This document shows positions 15,820 through 25,700 of a stretch of 27,433 nt of DNA, in pieces. Source of the DNA: Prevotella sp. GTDB lineage: Bacteria > Bacteroidota > Bacteroidia > Bacteroidales > Bacteroidaceae. Below the pieces are notes generated by a model. That model searched no databases. It was not told the DNA's origin and was given only the letters and a program-made list of their open reading frames with translations. Made by a program: the position numbers and the translations under genes. Positions within the stretch are counted from its first letter, which is position 1, and each line of letters begins with the position of its first letter. Where the stretch lies: NCBI GenBank assembly GCA_021636625.1, contig JAJWLX010000045.1, positions 1-27,433 of the forward strand, read 5' to 3'.

Positions 15820-18117
15820 ATGAAGAAAAAGATATTATTGCCATTTCTGTGTATAGCAACTATGCCTGTTATGGCTCAACACATCACAGGAAAAATTATC
15901 AATGAGCAGGGCGAAGCCTTGCCTTATGCGAATGTATTCTTGCTTAACCAGCAGGACTCCACATTTATAAAAGGCACTGTAAGCGATGAGAATGGTGCTT
16001 TCTTACTGGATGGATACAAAAATGGCGATATTCTCAAAGTATCTGCCATGGGATATAAGACAAACTATCTTGTTTGCCATAATGAATCTATTGGTAATAT
16101 CACCCTGCTGGATGATGCCAAACTGTTAGGTGAAGTCGTGGTGAAGGGACATCGCAACTACGTGAAGTCTAACAATATGGGATTAAACGTCTCCATGATT
16201 GGCAATCCTTTGTCTAAATTGGGTTCTGCCTTGGATGCCATCAAGCAGATGCCATTGATAAGTGGTATCGGTACTAACATTTCCGTATTAGGCAAAGGAA
16301 CTCCTGAGATTTACATCAACCACCGAAAGGTAAGAGACAATTCCGAACTGCAACAACTCTCCTCTCAGAATATCGAAAGAGTAGAAATCATCACCAATCC
16401 TGGAGCTAAATATGAGGCAGATGTGAAGTCGGTCATCATCATTCATACCAAAAAGCAGGATGCAGGATGGGCTGGCTTAGCAAAAGCCGGTGCTACACTT
16501 TCTGATGTTTCATACGGGAGAACGGGTCTGGACTTGTCTTGGACTGGCAGCAATGGACTTGGAGTATATGCCGGAGTCGATTATACCGGGGACGGAGAAA
16601 AGCAAACAGGCTACTATCTGGAAAAGTTTGGCAATAATGAGTATGAAACAAAAACAAATACTACCTATAAGAATCGTGCGCATAAGTTAAACGCCAATAT
16701 AGGTGCTAGTTACGACTTTGGAGCCAATTCTCTGGGCATCCGTTATGAATTTAACAGAAAACCTAAGGGAAAGTACTCTTCAACAAATGACATCCAGACA
16801 AATGTAGAGCCAGAGAATGCACTGCTTGAGTCAACGAGTGAACAATCAAAGCAGAATACACGCCATTATCTCAACTCTTATGCTATATTGAAATTCGGTG
16901 AAAAGAAGAACTATCTGTTGGCGGCAGATGTGGATTATCTTTACAACTTCTCCAATGAACTCTCTGATGTCAACGAGCAAGGTGAGAACTATGCGAATCA
17001 TATTGGTACAGTAAGTCATAGCAACAATCACCTGGTAGCGGGCAAGGCTAATTTCACTGCTTCATGGAAGGCTGTAACTCTAGACTTAGGCGCCCAATAT
17101 TCGTATACCAAGACTCGCCAATCTTTTGAGGGAAGCACCTCTAATGACGAGGCTCTCTTTGACGCTTCTCGTGATGAGGAACGCCAGCATCTGACAGCAG
17201 GATACATTACGGCAAATTGGCAGCTTAGCTCTGCATGGAGCGCAAGAACAGAACTGCGTGTAGAGAATACAGACTTCGCTTATATACTTAATGGTGAGAA
17301 GGTTGCTGAACAATCTAAGAGTTTTACGGATTGGCTCCCATACGTAAGCATTGATTATCAGAACGGCAATCTAAGTTTGGGATTATCTTACAGCACTTCA
17401 GTTGACCGTCCTAGCTATAGTATGCTGAGCAATACTTATTCTTATGCCTCGCATACATCATGGATGCTTGGAAATCCTTTGCTGAAATCATCACTAGAAA
17501 GAGAGCTAAGTTTGGATGTGAGTTATCGTAAGACGAGCTTGAGCCTCTCTTATGTACATAGCATGAGAGAACTTGCCACAACTTATTCATATATGGAAAA
17601 CAAGAAGGTAAATATCATCAAGAATGTAAACTTACCTAGCTATGATTATTTTCAGATGGTGGCTGGGCAAAGATTGGACATAGGCATCTGGCATCCTACG
17701 CTTTACGGTGTGCTGAGATTGCAGAAGTTGGAATATGGTAATCCCGAAAAGTCATACAACAAGCCGTTGTTTAATATGACTATGCGCAACCGCTTTGACT
17801 TACCTTGGGGAATCTATGCTTATTTCGATGGAATATGGGTTAGCAAAGGATATTCTGCCACCAACTATACCAAGGGATATGTTCTCCTTGACATGGGACT
17901 TAACAAGAGCTTGGGCAATTGGGCATTTACCATCTACTGGAATGATAGCTTTAAGCTTTGGCGTCAAAAGAACTTGATTGAGACCAATGGAGTGTCTTTC
18001 TATCAAAACCTCAAGGGCGGTGTTCACAATGTATCTCTCAATGTAACCTATTCTTTCAACAAGAAGAAGAGTTATCGAGGCAAGGGCGCAGCTCGGGAGG
18101 AAATAAACCGATTGTAA
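15820..18117 (+). CDS. Outer-membrane beta-barrel protein with carboxypeptidase-regulatory-like N-terminus
   Basis: Starting at 15820 gives 765 residues and a normal signal peptide (MKKKILLPFLCIATMPVMAQ). An in-frame ATG at 15784 would add 12 residues ahead of it and is less likely. A CarboxypepD_reg-like domain (about 21-85) follows, then a TonB-receptor-like plug (about 110-205, including NIERVEIITNPGAKYEAD), then a long beta-barrel to the C-terminus. The terminal YRGKGAAREEINRL is typical of the Bacteroidetes outer-membrane protein beta-barrel family (PF14905-like). It has no SusD-type partner, so a polysaccharide-uptake locus is unlikely. Ligand and role are unknown; uptake or surface signalling are options. 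The divergent kinase-regulator pair and the triple boxes upstream suggest dedicated control. Confidence 0.85.
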   Translation: MKKKILLPFLCIATMPVMAQHITGKIINEQGEALPYANVFLLNQQDSTFIKGTVSDENGAFLLDGYKNGDILKVSAMGYKTNYLVCHNESIGNITLLDDAKLLGEVVVKGHRNYVKSNNMGLNVSMIGNPLSKLGSALDAIKQMPLISGIGTNISVLGKGTPEIYINHRKVRDNSELQQLSSQNIERVEIITNPGAKYEADVKSVIIIHTKKQDAGWAGLAKAGATLSDVSYGRTGLDLSWTGSNGLGVYAGVDYTGDGEKQTGYYLEKFGNNEYETKTNTTYKNRAHKLNANIGASYDFGANSLGIRYEFNRKPKGKYSSTNDIQTNVEPENALLESTSEQSKQNTRHYLNSYAILKFGEKKNYLLAADVDYLYNFSNELSDVNEQGENYANHIGTVSHSNNHLVAGKANFTASWKAVTLDLGAQYSYTKTRQSFEGSTSNDEALFDASRDEERQHLTAGYITANWQLSSAWSARTELRVENTDFAYILNGEKVAEQSKSFTDWLPYVSIDYQNGNLSLGLSYSTSVDRPSYSMLSNTYSYASHTSWMLGNPLLKSSLERELSLDVSYRKTSLSLSYVHSMRELATTYSYMENKKVNIIKNVNLPSYDYFQMVAGQRLDIGIWHPTLYGVLRLQKLEYGNPEKSYNKPLFNMTMRNRFDLPWGIYAYFDGIWVSKGYSATNYTKGYVLLDMGLNKSLGNWAFTIYWNDSFKLWRQKNLIETNGVSFYQNLKGGVHNVSLNVTYSFNKKKSYRGKGAAREEINRL

Positions 18118-18150
18118 AACAGAAATCAGTTGGAGCTGGGAAGCTAAGCA

Positions 18151-18192
18151 AAAAGCCGCCAGGATATTCTCACACGATATCCTAGCGGCTTA
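18151..18192. repeat. Second copy of the nadB-terminator hairpin (degenerate terminator)
   Basis: Positions 18152-18180 repeat 13494-13522 exactly (29 bases, same orientation). The right arm differs at two bases (ATATCCTAGCGGCTT), and the T tract is missing because TACAGG follows. It may still fold, but it is a weaker terminator for the barrel gene. The two copies bracket the kinase, regulator and barrel genes at a distance of 4658 bases. Confidence 0.75.
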
Positions 18193-18216
18193 CAGGAAAG
18201 TTCAAATCCTTAATAA

Positions 18217-18310
18217 CACTAAAGATTTTGGTAAAACGACATATTTTCACTAAAAAGATTTTGGTAAAACGACATATTTTCGCCAAAAAGATTTTGGTAA
18301 AACATATTTT
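18217..18310 (+). repeat. Triple 33-bp tandem repeat upstream of the AAA ATPase gene
   Basis: GATTTTGGTAAAAC begins at 18224, 18257 and 18290, an exact 33-base period. The first two copies continue GACATATTTTC. The third lacks the GAC. Linker bases vary slightly (CACTAAA, CACTAAAAA, CGCCAAAAA). There are no unique spacers, so this is not a CRISPR array. The last copy forms part of the promoter described separately, so the repeats are probably operator sites or a copy-number-variable regulatory tract. Confidence 0.85.
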
Positions 18311-18323
18311 TTATGTAACTTTG
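18293..18323 (+). promoter_or_regulatory. Promoter of the AAA ATPase gene
   Basis: A -33 TTTG (18293-18296), inside the third 33-bp repeat, and a -7 TAACTTTG (18316-18323) are separated by exactly 19 bases, a near-perfect Bacteroidetes promoter. Transcription should begin around 18330, leaving a leader of only about 15 bases before the first ATG. Confidence 0.78.
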
Positions 18324-18344
18324 CACCCATAAGACATTGAAAAT

Positions 18345-19682
18345 ATGGAGAATATGGTATTTAAGAGAAAAATATATAGCCAAATGGCTGAATGGAAGGA
18401 AATTTCCAAGGGAAGTACAGCCCTCCTTGTAGAGGGTGCTCGCCGTATTGGAAAGTCAACTATCGTAGAAGAATTTGCCAAGAATGAATACGAATCATAC
18501 ATTTTGATAGATTTCAATGAGGCTTCCAAGGAAGTGAAAGCACTCTTTGATGATCTTATGAATATAGATTTCATTTTTCTTTTCCTGCAGAATGCTTACA
18601 ATAAAACATTGCATGAGCGAAAGTCGGTTATCATCTTCGATGAGGTACAACAATGTCCGAAAGCCCGACAAGCCATCAAGTATTTGGTAAAAGACGGTAG
18701 ATATGACTATATAGAGACTGGCTCACTTATCAGCATACATAAGAGCACTAAGGACATTAGTATCCCTAGCGAAGAACATCGTATCGAGATGTTTCCGATG
18801 GATTACGAAGAGTTCAGATGGGCCATGGGAGACACGGCTAGCGTGCCTCTGCTGCGTCAAGTTTTCGATAAGAAAATATCTCTAGGCGAGGGAGTCAACA
18901 GATTGAAGATGAGAGAACTACGCCTATATATGTTGGTAGGAGGAATGCCACAAGCTGTCAATGCTTATCTTAACACTAACAATCTACAGCAAGTAGATAC
19001 CATTAAGCGACAGATTCTCCAACTATATGCTGATGATTTCAGAAAGATAGACCCATCGGGCAAAATATCCAAACTATTCATGTCTATCCCAGCCCAATTG
19101 AGCAGGAACCAGCTCCGCTATCAGCCTACTTCTGCTGTAGGAAGAATGGCTGCTGAGAAAATAGATGAGTTGATACTCAACTTAGAAGACAGCAAGACGG
19201 TTAACATTGCGTACCACACGGATGATCCGAATGTAGGAATGCCACTGACAGCCAACATCAACAAGTACAAACTGTACATAGGCGATACGGGACTATTCGT
19301 AACTTTGGCTTTCTGGGACAAGGATTATACGGAGAACATCATCTACCAGAAACTGTTGAGCGACAAGCTATCCACCAACATGGGATACGTATTTGAGAAT
19401 CTGGTTGCCCAAATGCTGAGAGCCTCAGGCAACAGGCTCTTTTACTATACTTTTCCAAAGGATGCCACGCATTCTTACGAAATCGACTTTTTGTTGTCAC
19501 GCGGCAGTAAGTTGTGCCCTATAGAGGTCAAGTCGTCTGGATACAAAACGCATGCCTCGCTTGATGCTTTCTGTCAAAAATTCTCCGACAGGATAGTACA
19601 TCCGTACTTGGTTTACACCAAAGATCTACAGAAAGATGGGCAAACACTCTTGATTCCGATTTACATGACCCCATTCTTATAA
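18345..19682 (+). CDS. AAA_14/DUF4143-type ATPase with PD-(D/E)XK-like C-terminus
   Basis: This 445-residue cytoplasmic protein has an N-terminal AAA+ ATPase: Walker A GARRIGKST (31-39), Walker B VIIFDEVQ (95-102) and the family-typical ETGSL (124-128). The middle and C-terminal part is DUF4143-like. It ends with Asp381 in EIDFLL and Glu394/Lys396 in PIEVKSSG, spaced as in PD-(D/E)XK nucleases. The family is widespread and often multi-copy in Bacteroidetes, but its cellular function is not established; defence, mobile-element or nucleic-acid roles have been guessed. The start at 18345 is followed by another ATG at 18354, so the first three codons are uncertain. It has its own promoter and repeat tract and no obvious operon partner. 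Confidence 0.87.
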   Translation: MENMVFKRKIYSQMAEWKEISKGSTALLVEGARRIGKSTIVEEFAKNEYESYILIDFNEASKEVKALFDDLMNIDFIFLFLQNAYNKTLHERKSVIIFDEVQQCPKARQAIKYLVKDGRYDYIETGSLISIHKSTKDISIPSEEHRIEMFPMDYEEFRWAMGDTASVPLLRQVFDKKISLGEGVNRLKMRELRLYMLVGGMPQAVNAYLNTNNLQQVDTIKRQILQLYADDFRKIDPSGKISKLFMSIPAQLSRNQLRYQPTSAVGRMAAEKIDELILNLEDSKTVNIAYHTDDPNVGMPLTANINKYKLYIGDTGLFVTLAFWDKDYTENIIYQKLLSDKLSTNMGYVFENLVAQMLRASGNRLFYYTFPKDATHSYEIDFLLSRGSKLCPIEVKSSGYKTHASLDAFCQKFSDRIVHPYLVYTKDLQKDGQTLLIPIYMTPFL

Positions 19683-19683
19683 A

Positions 19684-19760
19684 GCAAGAATGCGCTGGGA
19701 GCGCAGGTTTGTTACCTGCCCTCCCAGCGACAATCTTGCAAAACACAATGTCTTTTTTTA
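19684..19760. terminator. Long REP-like hairpin between the ATPase gene and sprA
   Basis: Nested inverted repeats are GCAAGA/TCTTGC (19684-19689 with 19734-19739), CGCTGGGAG/CTCCCAGCG (19693-19701 with 19721-19729) and GCAGGT/ACCTGC (19703-19708 with 19714-19719), around a 5-base loop. A T run follows at 19753-19759. It sits between two convergent genes and can terminate both. The GC-rich stem and extragenic position suggest a second REP-like family. Confidence 0.7.
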
Positions 19761-19795
19761 TTGTACCTTTGCATCGCAGTTGGGCAACAAAAACA

Positions 19796-22700
19796 TCATC
19801 TCGTCAGCGAGAACTTGATGCTCAGACCGAAATCCTGCGTGGTCGTCGGATAACTGCTGCTCGACAAGAGCGGCGTATTGGTCTGGCGATCATAGTAGAA
19901 ACTCATGGTGAGCATCTTGCTCAAGGTATAATCAGCCGTGAAACTCAGCTTCAGGGCATTGTTGCCGCTGCTGGCGCTGCTCGTCATCGTGGCTATATCA
20001 CGGACGATGGCTGCCTGCTTGCGGAAACTGAAGTCAAGACGCAGATTCAGGTCGTGATTAGGACCGTAGTTCTGGGTCTGATTCTTGCCCTTGCTTCCGT
20101 TTCTACTGTTCTGCTGGACACCCGTTCTTCCCTTCACCCTGTGTGCCTTCGGAGCACCGAAGAGATTGAAATTGTTGATGCGATAGCCCATACCTACCAC
20201 CCAGTCTTTGCTCAGCGCCTCGTTCACCTGTACACTCGTCATACTGAGGTTCAGTACTCGGGTCTGGCGATACTCACCCTTGATGGTCATATTGTTGTTC
20301 AGCGTAACATCCATACCGAGCAATGGCGAGAATGCCTCGTTGATGCTCACCTGCGAAACATTGAACATGCTGCTAGGCGATGGATTGCCCGTAGAAGCAT
20401 CCGTCACGAAGCCCAGACCATTCATATACTCCTGATAGGTACTGTAGCTGCTATAGCTGCCCACGGCAAAGATGCTCTTGTAGGCGTGGTTGATGTTCAC
20501 ACTCTTGAAGTGATCACGGAACCAAGCCAACTTGCCCAATCCGCTATAGCGCACCGTCCAGTTTGGCAACAGACGGCTCAATGCCGGGAAAATGGAAAGC
20601 GAACTGCCGCCCATCGAAGTATAGGCATTGAGGAATGCAGGAATCATCACATCACCACTATACGGATTAACCGGTGTGCGGGAAGCATCATACTTGCCTC
20701 CACCCAAGGTAGAACCCACAGGATATACCATTCCGGCATACTGCGACTCCACCCGCTGGCGGAAACCATCGAGCGAGTTGACAAACTTCTCGAAAGTCCT
20801 GCTGCGATAACCACTGTTGGCATTTCCGATTCCCTCGAAAGCCGAACTCAGCGAGATGGTAGTCATCTGGAAAGTTCCGCTCTGAGTGGTCGGTGTACCC
20901 TCATACATATATTGTATGCTCTTCTGCGTGGTCATGGTGCGGGTGGCAGAAAGATCTATCTTGAAATCCTTGACAGGTTCCAGGGTGGCACGCAGCTGCA
21001 GATTCTCGGTCTTGCTGGTAGTAGCCGGCGTAGCAATCGAGTCGTTGCAGAGCAGCCAGTCGTTGTCTCTTGCCTTTCCGATATAGCTGTCATCCACCAG
21101 TCCGAAGGCGAAATCCAGTCCCGGCGCCATCGTTCCCACTTTCTTCTGACCGAAGGCATCACCCACGTTAGGAGTAAAGCCCGGCAGAAGCATCTGATAG
21201 TTGTTGCGGTAGGTGAAGCTCACCTTGCGCAGCATCATTGCCAGTCGGGCTGCCGTCTGGGCTGCCCGATACCATCTTTCGTTATCGAGCGGCTCTTTCG
21301 GCATCACCGTAATCTTCAGCTTCATCATGCTATCCACCTTCGACTTGATACGGATCTGGTTGTTATCCACCTTTTTGTATTTCAGATGATACACCTTTCC
21401 ATCCTCCGTCTTAGCTGAAATGATGAGTCGCTTGCTGTTCTTGCCATGTCTGATGAGCAGGGAAGTATCCGGCAGGAGGGTGATTTCCTTCTCGAAAGCC
21501 TTTCTGTTTTTCGGAAGCGCCTTTGCCAGATCTACCTGATTCTTCCGCTTGGCTTCCTTCTTCTGAGTCTTCCGCTTGGCTTCCTTCTCCTTCTTTTTCC
21601 TCTCTATCTCACTCCTGCTTATCGAGCGGTTGAATCGGTCATTCGCCTTCTTGAGGAATGGGATGTGGTTGTAGAGGCGCACCAGGTCGAAGCTTCCGTT
21701 AATCGTCAGCTCGCGCTGGGTATTGATGGTGTTGCCATACGAGTTGCCGTTCTCATCCTCCGTGCCTCGCTCCCAAGTATAGTTGGCGTTGTAGGAGGCA
21801 TCGGTATTCACCCAGTCGAAGACTGGCAGCAGATGGATAGGCAACTTATAGGATGCCGTGAAGTTCTGGCTATAGTCGAGCGGCGTACCCCAGCTCTTCA
21901 CACTCTGCCATACCGAACTTCGATACACCGAATCTTTCCAGGCATGATACTGGTCGGCATAGAGATCGGCATTCACATCCGGATAAGGCACATCCACCTG
22001 TGCATGAGTGGCACTCTGGAAGTTCATGTGCAGGTTCTTGGTCAGATCCCAGCGCAGAGAGAACTCACGGTTCCAGAGGAACTGGTCGCTCACGGTGAGC
22101 GGCAGCTGCGAATTGAGCGTACTCTCCATATCGCGTTCCTGCAGCTCATAAGTCTCATGCGTCATCTCCGTATTGAAGGCGATGTTCTGAGGCAGCCAGT
22201 TTAATCCGAACCGCTTCAGGATATCGAGCCACTTGCTCTTGTTCTTCCACTTTTTGAAAGGTTCCCACGCTTTGTAGATTGGTGTCCAGGAATAATCCAG
22301 GGCTCCGCGCCAGTTGTCCCGATTCTCGAAAACCGTGGTCTCACCCGTGGTATGCTGATGGGCATGACTGTAGGTAAACGAGAAGTTGGCTGGATCGTAA
22401 GGCATCGGATGACGACGGGTGGCAATGCCAACCCGGGCATTGGATACCGAAAAATTGGTCTGGGTGACTTTGGTCACGGCGATGTTCTCGATAGAGTCCC
22501 GCTCCGCCTTCGAACCGGCGGCATCCAGCGCATCCTTCAGTTCCATATCCGTATCCAGCGGATTGTATTTCGGAGAAGTCTTCTCCTTCGTCACACTATA
22601 ATATAAAGGTATGCTCACCTTCGCCTTGTCGGGGAAGAACTTACCCATCTCCAACGAGGTGGTCACGCTATAGGCACCATAATTATCGGTGCTGCGGCTC

Positions 22701-25700
22701 GCCACGCCGTCTTCCAGACCGCCGAAGCCTTCGCTCATATAGCGGCCGGTGGCATTCACGCTACCCAGGTCGGAGAGCTGCACGTTCAGATTGGCATTGG
22801 CAGCCCATCCTCCCTTGTTGTTATGCTCCAGAAGTCGGAGTTCGTTGACCCAGACTTCTCCACTCTTCACCTCATCCGAATTGTTTCTCACACCTATCAT
22901 CAGCGTCTTTACCTCGCCCAGGCTCGGATTGCCAACGATGGTGATCCGGTTGCCCGGATGTTCAGCATCCATCATCACATAAGGTGCCATATAGGAAGCC
23001 ATACCAGCAGCCTTCGCCTTGTTGCGCTCCTTCTTGAGACGGGTAAATACGCTCAGGTTTACATTGAGCATATTCTCCTCCGGCCAGACCAGCTTTCTGT
23101 CGGCAGAACTGTTGCGGTTATAATTGTTGCGAGGTTCGGTCAGCTTGAGCGGAATCTCATACTCATAGTAATTGTTCTTATAGTCGCTGCCCAGACGGAT
23201 GAAGACCGCCAGCTGGTCGTTCTTCAGATTGGTGGCGTTCTGCTCCAGGGCATTGGCATGGGTAAACATCTGGATGCGCTTGTACTGGCGGAGATCGAGG
23301 GTTGAGTTCTTATATACCGCCTTTGCCTCGCCATGGGTCAGATCCTTCACCACCAGACTCAGAGCCTGCTCGTTTGCCTCGACAAGCTGTGGCTGCGATG
23401 GGTCCTGTTCGCGGCTGATACCAGGAGGAAGCACATAGTTGACCGGTGTCTTCTCGGCGTTTTCCTCCAGACTGACGGCACTCGCCTCCAAGGTTCCGCC
23501 ACTGGCTGCCCCCAACGGCTGGTCGTAGGTACGCCACTTGCTGTGTACCAGGTCAAGCGTACCGAAACGGAGCACGATAGGCTTCCTGAAGTTGGTGAGG
23601 AACATTCGCATGAAGCGGATGCTGGAGAAATCGTTGATGTTTCCCTGGCGCTTCTCAAACTCATCCACAGGAATGCGGAACTGATACCAGGTAACCGTAG
23701 ATTTCGTGTTGTCTCGCCAAGTCTGGGTGTATTCCCGCTTATCCACGATGAAGTTGCTGCCCACCACGAGATCTTCCGGACGGATGCTGACGTGATACTG
23801 GAAATACTTCTCATATTCGTTCAGCGTATAGTCCTGGTTGATGTCCTCTACATCCGGTGTCGATTTATAGGAGGTATCATAACTCTCAGTACGGCTTTCG
23901 CTGTCAGGCGAATTGCCCTGAGGGTTGTTGATGTACTTGTATCTATGAAGGATGGGCGCACGCATCTCATCCCAGTCTGACCCTCTGAAATAGTGATAGT
24001 TATCCCGGGCTGGGTCGGCAAAGATACTGTCGAACACCGCCTGGTTCACCTTTCCCTGTATCTGGTCGAGATAGGCACTCTTATAGAATTTCTGCTCTTC
24101 AGCATCGGTCAGACCATTGAATCCCACATCCTGCAGGGCACGGCTTCCGCTCGTCGTGGCGAAGGCATAGGTCACGGTGCTCTGCGTAGGAATCTTACCC
24201 CACTGCGTATAGGTGAAGCTGTTGCTGCCATCCACCGGCATTCCGCTCTCATAAAACTTCTTGCCATCCCGCAGGATATCCTCGCTCACCTCGCCCAGGT
24301 TGATGTAGAAGTCGCCACCATAGTCGGCTGCATCCGATTGCTCTCGGGAATAGATGAACGGATCGAGCATCCAGAACTCGATATACTCCACGTTTGCCTG
24401 CTCAAAATCGTTGGTATCCAGCTTGCGCATCATTCCACCCCAGTTGCGGGACGGGTTGGCAAGGGTACCATCCGACTGCAGATCGGATACATTGAAGTTG
24501 TAAGGTCCCGGCTCCGATGGATAGTAAGCCAGATTGAGAACACTCAGGGTGCTGGTGGCTCCCTGATAGGTGCTCTGCTGGCGCAGAGGGAAAAGCTCCT
24601 TTACATACACCTCTCTCACGTAGTGATTGCTCAACTGCTTGAGGTCGCTCTTGATATGACCCGGAGTGAGCGAACTGCCCCTTCGGGTGAAGAGCGGATC
24701 GATGGTGTACCAGGCAAGGCGGGAACGATGGAAACCGCTGGTCAAGCCCGACTTGTCATTGTAATCATCCTTGAAGTTGAGCGACGGCACGCTGGAGATA
24801 ACCCACGAAGTAGGAGTCATCACGTCGATGGTTCCCTTGGTATTCTCGAAGTCATCAATATACGAAGCATTGTCCTGCACACCTCCAGCCTCGCCCGCCA
24901 GAAGCTGGGCAAACTCACTCTTGAAGGAGATGTAGGAAGGTTGGGTGAGATGCAGGAACGGTATCTTGTCGAGCATGTTGGTAAGCCACTGGCTCTCCTT
25001 CTTCCAGTTCAGGTTGATGCCCCAGAGTGTATTCTTCAGCGGTTCGCTGCCCATCGCCACCTTATTGGTGAGCGCCTGTTCCGAGAGATGCTGCAGGGTT
25101 CCGCTGATCTGGAAATTCTTGGAGAACTCATACTCCCAGTTGAATCCGACCATCGTCTTTCTCATCTGTCCGTAATCGGTATTGCTCTCCAGGGAGACGT
25201 TGACCGCCGTACCGGCATCGATGATGCTCTGGTTGAGGATGGTCACCTCGCCGGCATTGTAATCCACAGAATAATCGGTACCCTCCTTCAGGGTAACGCC
25301 ACCTGCCGTCACCACTACCGACCCCTGCGGCACATTGTAGGCATCGAGGGAGATGACATTGGCTGCCGAGCCCTTGAACTGTCCCACGATGAGATACTTG
25401 TTCTTTTCGGCTATCTGCTTGGCGATGGTCTTCGTACTGTCATAGAGTTCGGTGAAGGCATACTTCTCTGCCTGCTCCTCAGGCACGCCCTTCTTGACGA
25501 GATAATCCTGCATATAACTGCCGAACGGTTCCACCTTCGGCATGAACACGCGACCATTCGATACGGTATAGCCCTCTACATAATCGAAGTAACCATTGCT
25601 GCGCGCCTTGTTGTTGTTATCGAGTCGATCGGCACCCAGCACACGGATGATAGGCTGGTTCTTCACCTGCATTTCCGGAATGTAGTTGACATAAACACCC

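Noticed and set aside
18217..18310. CRISPR array
   Set aside because: The three repeats abut each other with only a few linker bases, have no unique spacers, and no cas genes are nearby.
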